A stretch of DNA of 64,000 bases, taken from assembly GCA_023525715.1 (NCBI GenBank), contig CM042016.1, positions 78,475,382 through 78,539,381 on the forward strand, given 5' to 3'. Each line of letters begins with the position of its first letter. Within the stretch, counting starts at the first letter, position 1. The notes under the pieces were generated by a model, which saw only the letters and a program-made list of their open reading frames with translations, did not search any database and was not told the origin of the DNA. The stretch is from Cichorium intybus (lineage: Eukaryota; Streptophyta; Magnoliopsida; Asterales; Asteraceae). Both the position numbers and the translations under genes were made by a program. This document shows, in pieces, positions 1 to 11,445 of this stretch.

Positions 1-623
1 ATGAATTTGAGACTTTTAACAACATACCTTGATGAATGCTTCAAGAGGGATGAAGATTTGAGTATATTGGAGTGTTCTTGGCTGAAATATAAAGATTTCT
101 AGGAGGAATTTTGGGATTGAGAGTGAGAGAAAGAATAGATATGGTTTGAGTGGTGATGAGAATAATGTGTTGGGAGAAAATGAAAGGAAAGATGATGGGA
201 GGTGTGAGTGGGAGACAATGGGAATAAACTTTTACTTTTGGTGGTCTTCATAATTCCCCACTAACACAAGTATCTTAAGAGTTTTATAAAATTTAATGTA
301 GTGTTTATAAAAATAGAGTTTTATAAAAAATAGGTTATTATTTGATTATAACAATCTACTTTGATTTGAAGTTTAATTATAGCATTCAAGTTTGATTTTT
401 TTTAATTTAATTAGAGCATCATACTTTGATTTGATTTTAATATGATATCATAATTTAATTTGATTATAGTTATAACGTTATACTATGCTATATTGCTATT
501 AACGTCAATTTATATCGTAGTGTATGAGTTTTGATCCTATTAGCGTCAAGTAATCTTGAGTAGGGTTTATTAAATTTCCAATTCGGTTGGGTTGACCCGA
601 ATCCATTTTAGGTGGATGTCACA
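1..623 (-). repeat. 3' LTR of G1, partial
   Basis: Near-identical to 7216-7841, with roughly eight substitutions and a few indels by eye. It ends in tgtcaca (617-623), the inverted TG terminus of a minus-strand LTR. Only the first ~620 nt of the LTR (sense) are inside the window. Confidence 0.9.
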
Positions 624-638
624 GTGTCCCCTACTTTA
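624..638 (-). other. Polypurine tract of G1
   Basis: Directly abutting the 3' LTR, the minus strand reads taaagtaggggacac, a purine-rich plus-strand primer. The neighbouring TTTCGGGACGAAAT palindrome also precedes the PPT of G3 (near 16650), a shared family feature. Confidence 0.7.
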
Positions 639-751
639 GGAAATTTCGTCCCGAAATTTAAGAAGAGAGTACCTTAAGAGAAAAGTTGCGGGTATTTGGT
701 ACGCATTTGATCCTCACACTCCCATGTATACTCGGGTCCACGTGCCGACTG

Positions 752-2193
752 TCACCTGACCTTGACAAGGGGAATGCGACTTCTTTTGAGTTGCATTTCC
801 TTCCGGTCGGCAATTTCCAAGGGTTTCTCGATAAATTTCATTGTCTCGTCGATTTCGATATCCTTGAGAGGAACATGAAGGTTCTCGTCTGCTAAACACT
901 TCTTGAGGTTGGCTATATGAAATACTGGGTGAACTTTCTTAAGCTCTATTGGTAGATCCAACTCGTAGGCTACTGGTCCGATCCTTTTCAGGATTTTGAA
1001 CGGGCCTACATAGCGTGGTGCCAGTTTATCCTTGTGTCCAAATCAAACCACACCTTTCCATGGGGACACTTTTAACATGACCATGTCACCCACGGTAAAT
1101 TCAAGCGGTTTGCGTCACTTGTCGGCGTAACTCTTTTGTCGGCTACGAGCTGCGAGAAGGTTATTGCGAATCTGAGTGATTTTGTCGATTGTTTCCTGGA
1201 TAAGCTCAGGACCAACGATTGGGGAATCCACTGTTGCGTGAATCACGTGGGACTCGCCAATTTCATGCCAGCAAATAGGAGATCAGCATTTACGGCCATA
1301 CAATGCCTCAAATGGTGGCATCTTGATGCTAGAATGATAACTGTTGTTATTATAGGAGAATTCCACCAACGGTAAATGAGAGTCCCTGTTTCCTCCGAAA
1401 TCTAAGACACACGCCCTCAACATATCTTCGAGTGTTTGAATTGTCCTCTCAGATTGACCATCGGTTTGAGGATGATAGGCGGTACTGAGATCGAGGCGGG
1501 TTCCCATGGCTGCTTGAAGTGATTGCTAAAACCGAGAGAAAAATCTCCCATCACGATCTGAAATGATGCTGAGAGGGATGCCATGCCGACTAACTATCTC
1601 GTCGATGTAAATTCGAGCAAGTTGTTCGACCTTGAAATGTTCACGGATGGGAAGGAAATGAGCGGATTTGGTCAAACGGTTAATGATTACCCAAATGCTG
1701 TCGTGTCCCTTGGTGGTACGGGGAAGTTTGGTACGAAATCCATGGCGATCGCTTCCCATTTCCACTCGGGGATTACCGGTTGGACCAATAGCCCAGAGGG
1801 TCGTTGATGTTCTGCTTTGAACCTGGAACATGTAAGACATTTGGTCACGAATAAAGCAATATCCTTTTTCATTCCCGACCACCAATAATTGGTTCTCAGG
1901 CCATGATACATCTTGTCAGCACCAGGATGAATGGAATATCGAGTTTTATGGATTTCTTCCATCAGGAAGGTACGAAGATTGTCGCGATCTGGGATCCAGA
2001 TGCGATCTTGATAATAGAAAATACCATCAGATTTACTTTCCAACTCCCCATCAATTCCCGTGGGCATGTCATTTTCGGTAATTGCCGAGTGTTGGGCTCC
2101 TCGAATTCGGTCACTGAGATTGGACAAGATAGGAGAACATATTAGATGAAATGCTTTGGCATGTTCTTTTCGACTTAACGCGTCGGCTACCAC
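752..2193 (-). pseudogene. G1 integrase and C-terminal region, broken
   Basis: Minus-strand fragments read in order: end of RNase H (VADALSRK near 2180), integrase zinc-binding region (IHPGADKMYHGL, then CLTCSRFK), core with DFVPNFP, IISDRDGRFF, and YHPQTDGQSERTIQTLEDM (near 1450), and a C-terminal tail ending in SRIPLVKVR, the start of a chromodomain-like segment. The pieces lie in at least three frames with stops at about 1885, 1526, 1283 and 961, so no integrase can be made. The family normally inserts cDNA into chromatin. Shadows on the plus strand are not genes. Confidence 0.85.
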
Positions 2194-2229
2194 GTTTGCC
2201 TTGCCGGGATGATAGCGTATTTCACACTC

Positions 2230-2870
2230 TTAATCATTTAGGAGTTCGACCCAACGTGTTTGTCTCATGTTGAGTTCCTTTTGATTAAGAATATGTTGCA
2301 AGCTCTTGTGGTCGGTGAAAATTACGAATTTAGTGCCGTAAAGGTAATGCCTCCAAATTTTAAGAGCGAAAACCACGGCACCGAGCTCCAAATCATGAGT
2401 CGTATAATTCCTTTCATGGATTTTGAGTTGTCGCGATGCGTAAGCTATAACCTTTCCCCTTTGCATCAAAACACAACCTAGACCGAGATTGGAGGCATCA
2501 CAGTATACCACGATATCTTCAGATCCTTCAGGGAGTGTAAGAATCGGAGCATCACACAATCTTTGTGTAAGGGTTTGGAAAGCGTCTTCCTGCTTGGGTC
2601 CCCAGTCAAATGGCGTACCCTTGCAATTGAGAAAAGTAAGCGGTAAAGCGATCTTTGAGAAATTTGAAATGAAATGCCGGTAATAGCCGGATAAACCGAG
2701 GAATGATCGAATTTCCTTGGGGTACGTGGGGCTTTCCAATTCTTGACTGCTTCAACTTTTGCGGGATCAACTAAAATACCCTTGTCACTTACAATATGAC
2801 CGAGGAATTGTACCTCATTTAACCAAAACTCGCATTTCGAAAATTTGGCATAGAGCTGATTTCCTTGCAA
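2230..2870 (-). pseudogene. G1 reverse transcriptase C-terminus and RNase H, broken
   Basis: Two overlapping minus-strand frames give the RT thumb (LYAKFSKCEFWLNEVQFLGH near 2850, FLGLSGYYRHFI) and RNase H (VVYCDASNLGLGCVL, HDLELGAVVFALKIWRHYL, FTDHKSLQHIL). RNase H acidic residues are present, but a frameshift near 2740 separates the thumb from the connection, and the unit is disconnected from both RT core and integrase. It is typical chromovirus sequence and non-functional here. Confidence 0.85.
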
Positions 2871-2881
2871 TGTTTGGAGAT

Positions 2882-3244
2882 TTAGACGAAGGTGTCTTTC
2901 ATGGTCTGCCTTTGTCTTGGAGTAAATGAGGATGATATCAATAAAGACGATAAAAAACGGTCGAGATAAGGTTTAAATACCCGATTCATCAAGTCCATGA
3001 ATGCGGCAGGGGCATTCGTTAGGCCAAAAGGCATAACGGTGAACTCGTAATGACCATAGCGGGTTCGGAAAGCGGTTTTGGGGATGTCTTCTTCCCGTAC
3101 TCGAAGTTGGTGATAACCCGAGCGGAGGTCGATTTTTGAGAAGCATGAAGCTCCTTGAAGCTGATCAAAAAGGTCGTCGATCCGAGGTAACGGATATCGG
3201 TTCTTGATGGTCAATTTATTTAACTCCCGATAATCGATACACAT
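2882..3244 (-). pseudogene. G1 reverse transcriptase core, broken before the catalytic motif
   Basis: The frame shows MCIDYRELNKLTIKNRYPLP, DLRSGYHQLRV, FRTRYGHYEF and MPFGLTNAPAAFMDLMNRV, classic Ty3/gypsy RT blocks. Just before the polymerase active site the frame shifts (about 2955). In the continuing frame the box reads F-I-D-I instead of the usual F-I-D-D, so the second catalytic aspartate is also lost. The enzyme is therefore dead by two independent lesions. Confidence 0.85.
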
Positions 3245-3334
3245 ACGAAACGAACCATCTTTGTTTTTGATGAAGAGAACCGGGGCACCCCAGGGTGAAG
3301 TACTAGGGCGGATAAATCCCTTATCGATTAATTC

Positions 3335-4066
3335 TTAGAGCTGACTTGCCAATTCTTGCATCTCGGTTGGAGCCAACCGATATGGAGACTTGCCTATGGG
3401 AGCAGCCTCAGGAACGAGATCGATGCGGAACTCTAGCTCACGTACTGGAGGGATTCCAGATACATCATCAGGAAAGATGTCGGGAAAGTCTCGTACAATC
3501 AGAATATCTTCGATCTTCTTTTCTTTGACCTTTGTTTCCACCACATGGGCTAAGAAAGCCATGCATTCTTTACGTAGATATGATCGAGCTTGAGTACATG
3601 ACATAAGACTAAGCTTTTTTGAACGAGTCTCGCCATAAATGCGAAGACTTTGACCGTCGGCAAGAGGAATACGAATAAACTTCTCGTAACATACTATTTT
3701 AGCATGGTTTTGGGATAGCCAATCCATTCCCACGATGATATCGAAGCTATCAAGTTCCATAGGATCTAAATTGACGGAAAATTTATGACCGCAAAAATCG
3801 AAAGTGCAATCTTGGATGCCTGCATTGGGTGAAATGTATTTTCCATTGGCGACTTCTACAGTGAAGTGTTCATCAAGAATCGTGCGAGGTGTGTGAAGAA
3901 TGGGTTCAAATTCCAAAGACACAAAACTTTTATCAGCACCTGAATCAAAAAGTACTGACGTGTAGCAGTCATTTATGAGAAACGTACAATTTACGACCTT
4001 GTTATCGGTCTGTGCTTGGGTTGCGGTAATGACAAATGCTCGGCCTTTGGGAGCTGGAACCTGCAT
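3335..4066 (-). pseudogene. G1 protease and N-terminal RT segment
   Basis: A 243-codon open stretch on the minus strand. Residues about 35-47 hold the aspartic-protease box LFDSGADKSFVS, followed near residue 110 by IIVGMDWL, the usual gypsy protease ending. Residues 190-243 are the linker to RT (DFPDIFPDDVSGIPP, YRLAPTEMQEL). A stop at 3335 interrupts it before the RT core. It overlaps the zinc-knuckle fragment in another frame at its N-terminal end. Role in an intact element: polyprotein cleavage. Confidence 0.85.
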
Positions 4067-4370
4067 TGTTGGATTTGCTTGGGCTTGAGTGTTAATGATA
4101 TTGACAAGCCTAGGACACGTGTTTCTGAAATGGGTGGGGTCACCACAGTTGAAGCATGTTCCAGTTGGATACCGGGTTTATGTTTGCTGATTTGAGGGTA
4201 GAGCGAATGGTCGCTGAGTTTTGGTCTACGGCATGTGTCCGCCAAGTGGCCATAGCGACCACAAGTCATACAAAGGCGACACGGGCTGGTGGACATATGG
4301 TGATAGTTACAATGGTTACAGAGGGGGTTGTAATGCCATCTATGAGAAACAAGCATATGGGCTTGTGAGT
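3991..4370 (-). pseudogene. G1 gag remnant with CCHC zinc knuckle
   Basis: The minus strand encodes CRLCMTCGRYGHLADTC, a retroviral-type zinc knuckle that binds RNA in Gag. Upstream residues (HRWHYNPLCNHCNYHHMS) look like a degraded first knuckle. No matrix/capsid-like gag is recognisable further upstream, so most of gag is deleted. The reading frame differs from the downstream protease. Confidence 0.7.
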
Positions 4371-5152
4371 TATTTGTAAATTAATTATGGTAATTAAGTT
4401 TGTAGACATTGTTGGGTAAAATGATTGTAAAACACTTGTTGGGCCATGGTTAGGAGTGTTGGGCACCTTTTGGGCTTTCCATGGGTACTAAATGTGAAGC
4501 ATGTAGCAATTGCGTGGGCCCCCACAATACTAAGTTTTCATATGTTTTTCTCACTTCAAGGCCCATTAGGGAACTTAATAATCCAATGAGTTGGCCATTT
4601 TGGAGTGTATCCTTTCGAATACGTTTGATAAGGTCGGGTAGTTTGATGGCTCAAAGGTAATGTGAATGACGCGCTTTGGCCTATAGGTTTGAGAACACTC
4701 GCCTTTGGTCCCCAGGTAAGCAAACTAGTCCCTCGGTTGATTGGGATGTATACGAATGCTTACCTAGTCAGGACTTTCGGGCTACCAGCACCTCCTCCTT
4801 CCAGTTACTACGCGTCCATTACTTTGATCCTACCCAACTAGAGTGGATGACTTTTAATTTCCTAAGAGCTCTAAGGAATATATATGTATATAACTTTTTA
4901 TTTTGAAACCATTTGAGTATGTGTGTGATTTTAAGAGAAAGAGGAGAAAATTCACAAGTGTATGCACACATATAAGTGTCGGGAATAATACGTAAGCACA
5001 TAAGGGAGCAATTAGCACACAAAGGTATTCCAAGGATTTTCTAAGTGAGAATTGCATGCAGTTGTGTGTGCATTTTATAAACTAGCATACGAGAGGACCC
5101 TAGAGGCTATAGACTAGGTCAAGGCAATTAACCTAATTCCCTATAGTGAAGG
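4371..5152 (-). other. G1 leader region, no gene
   Basis: Lies between the PBS and the gag remnant. No convincing coding sequence on either strand; the gag N-terminus expected here is absent. It contains an AT-rich patch near 4880-4900. Confidence 0.5.
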
Positions 5153-5164
5153 GCTCTGATACCA
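5153..5164 (-). other. Primer-binding site of G1
   Basis: The minus strand reads TGGTATCAGAGC, matching the initiator-methionine tRNA primer site, three bases inside the LTR end at 5168. This fixes the minus-strand orientation. Confidence 0.9.
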
Positions 5165-5167
5165 TTC

Positions 5168-7841
5168 TGTCACCCCCCGATCCTTGGCGGAATCGATCAA
5201 GGCGTGATATATTGTTCAAAGTCTCGTGACAACTATGTTATAATATGATTAGATTCAATTAAGTACTAAGTATGCAAACAAGATCCACAACATACAAGTA
5301 CAAATCCAATTACAACAACATTTATTACATCAAATTTAAATAGTCTTGTGGGTTTCTAAGGTACACCCTACTTTTCATCAACTTCATTCTTCAAATCTGC
5401 ATCATGGGTAAAAACAGGTCAACTACGAGAGTTGGTGAGTAATCTAGTTTTATTAAAGAAAATTGTGAGTTTGAATAATTTGAAATTTGTCTTCTTTTGA
5501 AGTTGGCAAGCAACTATTATTGAGATAACAGTTTATAAATCAAAAATTGATTAACAAATGATAACAACAACAATAAGTCCTCACCCTATATATATGTATA
5601 TATATATATATAGGATGGAGCATCTAATCATCATACACTCAACCACGTGCAATCAATCACCTTAGCGTCCCAAGGCGGGGTGGTCAACCCAATAGCTCTA
5701 CTATTATCCATAACGTACCTCAAGAATACGGGCATAGTCATGGAGATTAGACTAAAAATGGTAATGCACTACAAGTACATGTAGCGTAAACAAACAATAA
5801 TTATACAAATAATGATTCATGCATAAATGTCCCAACAATGTCTCAATTGTGAAAAAATAATAAAATGAAGTTGGAACATATTAGAACCACATGATACACC
5901 CCAAAAGTATTGAAAATTATAAAATATGGGGTAGATTACTCACATTAGTCCAAACGGAATACGCGTGTTGTACGATAGACGGCTCGGTCAAAACGACGTG
6001 GAACCTATTATAATTAATAGTTTTGGTTTAGGAACTACTAAACGGGAATGGAGTATTAATAAAAATAATTAGACACATATTCTTATATTAGATGAATTAA
6101 CAATAATCAAACTTTTTTTTGAATATTAATGTATTCATAGGTTAGATGAATTTTAAATTGAATTAATTACTTTGCTTAATTAATTTATATTTTCACTTTA
6201 GGCAAGATTTTAATAATTTCTTATTGAAATAATAACTTGTCAAATTATAAGTATTTACAGATTTTATATATTATAAACAATTATTTATATGAAATAATCA
6301 TTAAAAAGGCATTTTTACATGCTTCGATATTTAGGAAAATGGTTTTAAATACTAAACTTTAATGAAACATTCTAAAATTATCAAAAAATATTATTTCATA
6401 AAATAGTAATTAGTGTAAAATTTTCATATTTTTCTTAACTGCTTTAGTATTTATTTAGTATTTTAATAATTAAACCACAACAAAATTCGGGAAACATAAT
6501 AAATGATTCCCAAAAATTCTGGAAAATTAACCATAGTTTTCTAACATTATATTGAGCCTACTGTAAATGTTTTGGATATTGTTAACTATGGGAAGTATTT
6601 ATTATGTTTTTCATTATTAACTAATCAATAAAATCATAAATAATAGGAAAATATTAAGAGAAATTCATTAGACTTTTTATTTATGATTAACATGTTATAT
6701 ATGATATTCTGATAAGGTTTTATAATTTTTGGACATGGGTAGCTATTTATTATCAATTTAAACCATTAAATAATCATTAAATCAGGAAAAATAAGCAAAC
6801 ATTCTTTCAAAACTCTGTAAATTTTGTCATGGAGTCTTTTAAATGTTAATAAGGTGCGAAAAATATAAAATCTAGTTTTTAACATACATAACTATATTTT
6901 GAAATTTATTTATCTACAAGAAAATAAAATACAAAATAAGCATCAAACAGCAATATAAATGCATGAAACATGATAAATCCACTTTACTCAATATATGGGT
7001 TGTTCCAGAATATTCCCAGAATTTATTGACTGAAAAAGTATTTTATGTGAATTATTGCCCTATTTTATTGCAATAATTATAGTAATTCAATAAAAATAAG
7101 TTATTTTCTGAATATTTCCAGAATTTCTTATTTTCTTGATGGGATCCTGAGAAAAATCAGGTTTATGCATAAAATGAGTTTTAGATAGTTTGGTGGATTT
7201 AATTTTATTTCATTCATGAATTTGAGACTTTTAACAACATACCTTGATGAATGCTTCAAGAGGGATGAAGATTTGAGTATATTGGAGTGTTCTTGGCTGA
7301 AATATGAAGATTTATAGGAGGAATTTTGGGATTGAGAGTGAGAGAAAGAATAGATATGGTTTGAGTGGTGATGAGAATAATGTGTTGGGAGAAAATGAAA
7401 GGAAAGATGATGGGAGGTGTGAGTGGGAGACAATGGGAATAAACTTTTACTTTTGGTGGTCTTCATAATTCCCCACTAACACAAGCATCTTAAGAGTTTT
7501 ATAAAATTAATTGTAGTGTTTATAAAAATAGAGTTTTATAAAAAAATAGGTTATTATTTGATTATAACAATCTACTTTGATTTGAAGTTTAATTATAGCA
7601 TTCAAGATTGATTTTTTTTTTAATTTAATTAGAGCATCATACTTTGATTTGATTTTAATATGATATCATAATTTAATTTGATTATAGTTATAACGTTATA
7701 CTATGCTATATTGCTATTAACGTCAATTTATATCGTAGTGTATGAGTTTTGATCCTATTAGCGTCAAGTAATCTTGAGTAGGGTTTATTAAATTTCCAAT
7801 TGGGTTGGGTTGACCCGAATCCATTTTAGGTAGATGTCACA
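5168..7841 (-). repeat. 5' LTR of G1, complete (2674 bp)
   Basis: Bounded by TGTCACCCCCCG at 5168 next to the PBS and ...TGTCACA at 7841. AT-rich, with a short TA run near 5590-5612 and no protein. The right 626 bp duplicate the left window edge. The opposite-facing motifs gttggtgagtaatc (near 5433) and gattactcac (near 5934) form a short internal inverted repeat like the one involved in the G3 foldback. Confidence 0.9.
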
Positions 7842-8443
7842 TGGAGCGCAGGTGTTTCCAATGCGGAGCTACGGATCATATTCGCCCAAATTGTCTACAG
7901 CTGAAATCTGGAGCATTTAGTGATAGACCCAGAGAAGACCAGGGAGGAAAGAAGGAAGAGGTGAAGAACCGGGGAAGACCAGTAGCCTCACGAGCCTTTC
8001 AGATGACTGTTGAAGAAGCTCGTGAAAAGACTGATGTGGTTACAGGTATCTTCACTCTAAACTCCATACCTGTATATGTTATATTTGATCCAGGAGCTAC
8101 ACATTGTTTTGTATCGAAGTCTCTGATGCCTCGTTTGAATGTACCACTAACTCCTATGGATGAAAGCTTGGAAGTAGCTATAGCAGATGGTAGATATGTT
8201 TGGGTTTCCGAACACCTGGAAGGTTGTCGGCTCAAAATCTACGGGACCATTTTCCCTATAGATTTGAAGCCAATGACTACTAATGAATTCGGAGTAATTG
8301 TGGTTATGGATTGGTTAGCAACAAATTATGGTAACATGGATTGTAGAAATAAAAGTGTTACTGTGTTGTCACCGGATGGGAAATGGATAACGATTCAGGG
8401 TGAAAGACCACGGTTGAGGATGTCGGTTATTTCTTTTGCTTAA
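7842..8443 (+). pseudogene. G2 zinc knuckle and protease
   Basis: The open frame starts at the G1 boundary; the apparent ATG at 7841 is made from the last base of the G1 LTR and is accidental. CFQCGATDHIRPNC is the CCHC knuckle. The protease box reads VIFDPGATHCFVS, where the family has FDSGATHSF: the catalytic D is present but S is replaced by P. VIVVMDWLATNYGNMDC follows. A stop at 8443 separates it from RT. Its expected role is cleavage of the Gag-Pol polyprotein; the changed flap and stop make function unlikely. Confidence 0.8.
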
Positions 8444-8470
8444 GCTCGAAGCTGTGTTAGCAAAGGGGGA

Positions 8471-9214
8471 ATGTTTTATTTGGCTTATGTAGCGGTGGCT
8501 AAGCCAATAAAGGTAGGGGTAGCAAATGTAAATGTTGTAAATGAATTCTCAGATGTGTTTCCAGATGAACTTCTAGGGTTACCACCAAATCGACAAGTAG
8601 AGTTCACGATTGAACTGGTTCTGGGAGCTGCTCCTGTTGCTCGAGCTCCGTATCGTTTAGCACCTTCAGAAATGGTGGAATTAAGAATGCAACAGGTAGA
8701 ACTGTTAGATAGAGGTTTCATTAGACCGAGTACATTACCTTGGGGTGCCCCTATCCTGTTTGTTAAGAAGAAAGACGGGTCAATGCGTATATGCATTGAC
8801 TACCGGGAACTGAACAAGATCACGGTGAAGAATAAATATCCGCTACCAAGAATTGATGACCTATTTGATCAGCTACAGGGGGCATCTTACTTTTCTAAAA
8901 TTGATCTGAGATCAGGGTATCATCAATTGAAGATTCGAGAATCTGATATTCCGAAGACAGCTTTTCGCACGCGATATGGTCATTATGAGTTCTTGGTGAT
9001 GGCTTTTGGGTTAACCAATGCTCCGGCTGTATTTGTGGATCTTATGAACCGGGTGTGCGGTCCATTCCTTGATACTTCGGTGGTAGTATTTATAGATGAT
9101 ATTTTGGTATATTCGCGAAGCCAAGCCGAGCATGAAGTGCACTTGCGACAAATGTTGGAGTTTCTTCGCCACGAAAAGTTGATGCGAAATTTTCTAAGTG
9201 TGAATTCTGGCTAA
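8471..9214 (+). pseudogene. G2 reverse transcriptase core
   Basis: A 247-codon frame with linker (VVNEFSDVFPDELLGLPPNR), YRLAPSEMVEL, GAPILFVKKKDGSMRICIDY, KIDLRSGYHQL, FGLTNAPAVFVDLMNRV and an intact active site VVFIDDILVYSRS. It ends by a frameshift near 9183, after which the thumb (FSKCEFWLREVQFLGHVIN) continues in another frame until a stop in the FLGLAG-YR block (about 9350). The polymerase palm is intact but the enzyme is truncated. Confidence 0.85.
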
Positions 9215-9472
9215 GAGAAGTTCAATTTCTTGGCCATGTGATTAATACTGAAGGGGTGAAAGTTGACCCAGCGAAAATTGAAGCCATGATGAAGTGGGAA
9301 CAGCCTCGAAGTCCGACCGAAATACGAAGTTTCCTTGGTTTGGCAGGTTAATATAGAATATTTGTCGAGAATTTCTCCTCGATAGCCGCCCCGTTGACCA
9401 AGTTGACCAAGAAAGGCGAAAAATTTTAATGGGCAGAAAAACAGCACTGCTTTTCAAATATTAAAACAAGCT

Positions 9473-10021
9473 ATGTGTGAAGCTCTGGTGTTAGCACTAC
9501 CGCAAAGTGGAGAAGAATATGTGATCTATAGTGATGCTTCTAGAGTCGGCCTCGGATGTGTGTTAATGCAGAAAGGACGGGTAATAGCTTATGCGTCCCG
9601 TCAATTAAAAGAAGCCGAGAAGAAGTATCCACTTCATGACCTGGAATTAGCTGCTGTGATTTTAGCATTAAAGTTGTGGAGACACTACCTGTATGGTGTG
9701 AAGTTTTTTATTTATACGGATCATAAAAGCTTGAAGTATCTGTTTGATCAAAAGGAACTTAACATGAGACTGCAGAGATGGATGGATCTACTTAAAGATT
9801 TTGATTGTGAAATCTTGTACTATCATGGCAAGGCGAATGTGGTGGCAGATGCCTTAAGTCGGAAAGAAGCTCCTTTGAAAGTTACATCCGCATGTATGGG
9901 TGTAGCAAGCCGGTTACCTGAACTGATCCGGTTGTCACAAGAAGAAGCGTTTAAACCTCAGCGTGTAAAAAGCGAGCAAATGGTTGGGTATTTGAAGCAT
10001 TTGGATGAAAACACACAGTAA
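9473..10021 (+). pseudogene. G2 RNase H
   Basis: Reads YSDASRVGLGCVLMQKGRV, HDLELAAVILALKLWRHYL, YTDHKSLKYLFDQKELNM and VVADALSRKEAP, so the acidic RNase H residues are kept. It ends at a TAA (10019-10021) just before integrase, where the family is normally open. A closely similar relic occurs in G4 at 28248-28430 (minus). The first ~260 bp after the RT break (9215-9472) hold the thumb and connection with stops. Confidence 0.8.
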
Positions 10022-10623
10022 TTGAAAAATTTTAGAGGTCGTGTATGGGTCCCAAAACAAGGGGAGGCATGGAATTTACTACTAGAAGATGCACATTATA
10101 GTCGATATGCAGTTCATCCAGGCAGTAGCAAGATGTATCGGACGCTGAAACCATTGTATTTGTGGCCTGGAATGAAGAGAGATGTTGGAAGATACGTAGA
10201 AAAGTGTTTGATGTGCCTGCAAGTGAAGTCAAACCATCAGAAACCATACGGAGAAATCCAACCATTGCCGATTCCAGAGAAGAAATGGGACAATATTACT
10301 ATGGATTTTGTAACAAAGTTGCTGCGGACACCGCGAGGTCATGATGCGGTATGGGTGATTGTTGACCGTTTGACGAAATCGGCACAATTTATACCGATTA
10401 GTGAGAAGTTCAAGATTTATAAGTTGGCGAAAATCTACATAGATGAAGTGATTTGCCTACATGGGTTACCGGTATCGATCGTGTCAGATCGAGATAGCAG
10501 ATTTACTTCCCAGTTCTGGCAAAGTCTCCAAGAACAATTAGGTTCAAAAGTACTTATCGAGATAGCAGATTTACTTCCCAATTCTGGCAAAGTCTCCAAG
10601 AACAATTAGGTTCAAAAGTACTT
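10022..10623 (+). pseudogene. G2 integrase, N-terminal half with 68-bp duplication
   Basis: Shows the zinc-binding region (VHPGSSKMYRTLK, VEKCLMCLQVK), the first catalytic block MDFVTKL and the second IVSDRDSRFTSQFW. Immediately after, a 68-bp stretch is repeated in tandem (10491-10558 and 10559-10626). Because 68 is not a multiple of three, the second copy is read in another frame and a stop follows, while integrase resumes at 10624. Confidence 0.85.
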
Positions 10624-10626
10624 ATG
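10491..10626 (+). repeat. 68-bp tandem duplication in G2 integrase
   Basis: Two head-to-tail copies, each beginning gagatagcagatttacttcc, differing at about two positions. It covers the second catalytic aspartate region and breaks the reading frame. Confidence 0.95.
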
Positions 10627-11409
10627 AGTACTGCATACCACCCGCAGACCGATGGTCAAAGTGAAAGAACTATTCAGACTCTGGAAGACATGCTGAGAAC
10701 CTGTGTAATAGATTTTGGTGGAAGCTGGGAAGATCATTTACCTTTGGTGGAATTTGCGTATAATAATAGTTACCATTCCAGCATTCAGATGGCCCCATAT
10801 GAGGCATTGTATAGAGCACCATGTCGTGCTCCAATTTGCTGGACTGAGGTTGGGGAAAAGCCGTTAGCTGGGCCCGAGATTGTAGCACAGACTGAGGAAA
10901 AGATTAGACAGATTCGAGAAAATTTGAAAGTGGCCTAGAATCAACAGAAGCAGTATGCAGATAAACGGGTAAAACCGCTAGAATTCCAAGTGGGGGACAT
11001 GGTGATGCTTAAGGTATCCCCATGGAAAGGCTTAATTCGTTTTGGGAAGAAAGGAAAGTTGAGTCCTCGTTTTATTGGACCTTTCCGCATATCCCAAAGG
11101 GTTAGAGCTGTAGCATATAGACTGGAATTACCCGATGAACTTCATGTTATACATGATGTATTTCATGTGTCCCATTTGAGAAACACTTTGTTTGACAAGT
11201 CTCAGCGGGTACCTCTCGCTAAAATTGAAATAGATGAGAAGTTGAGATATCCAGAACAACCCGAGAGGGTGTTAGACCGAAAGGTAAGACAGTTGCAGAA
11301 CAAGAAAATCAACATGGTTAAGGTACTTTGGCGACATCACAGAGGTTCCGACATGACGTGGGAAACCCAAAGCGAAATGAGGGAGAAATACCATCAACTC
11401 TTTGTATGA
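10624..11409 (+). pseudogene. G2 integrase C-terminal half and chromodomain
   Basis: Starts with STAYHPQTDGQSERTIQTLE, holding the third catalytic residue (E), then AYNNSYHSSIQMAPYEALY. A TAG at 10936-10938 (family residue usually an arginine or glutamine codon) interrupts it, and the same frame continues at 10939 with the GDMVMLKVSPWKG block and a C-terminal chromodomain-like segment (INMVKVLWRHH, DMTWETQSEM) ending at 11409. The chromodomain of this clade targets insertion to particular chromatin. Confidence 0.8.
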
Positions 11410-11430
11410 TTCCGGGGACGGAATCTTTTG

Positions 11431-11445
11431 AAGGAGGGGAGAATT
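11431..11445 (+). other. Polypurine tract of G2
   Basis: aaggaggggagaatt directly precedes the LTR start TGTAACACC at 11446. The same tract, inverted, flanks the G4 LTR at 27153-27168. Confidence 0.8.

Larger units (their letters stand above)
1..7841 (-). mobile_element. Ty3/gypsy LTR retrotransposon G1, left end outside window
   Basis: Bases 1-623 repeat as 7216-7841, giving two direct LTR copies around a 4.5-kb internal region with pol relics on the minus strand. On that strand the order is 5' LTR (right), Met-initiator PBS, zinc-knuckle remnant, protease, RT, RNase H, integrase, PPT, 3' LTR (left). The base after the right LTR falls inside the pol of another gypsy element on the plus strand, so G1 is nested in G2; the expected 5-bp duplication (tggag at 7842) cannot be tested because the left end is outside. 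Gag upstream of the zinc knuckle is missing and pol carries many breaks, so it cannot be autonomous. Confidence 0.9.

Noticed and set aside
1136..2145. Several plus-strand frames opposite the G1 pol
   Set aside because: Antisense shadows of conserved integrase and RNase H codons; no motifs of their own.
7841..7843. Start codon for the G2 zinc-knuckle frame
   Set aside because: Formed by the last base of the inserted G1 LTR; the native frame came from further upstream.
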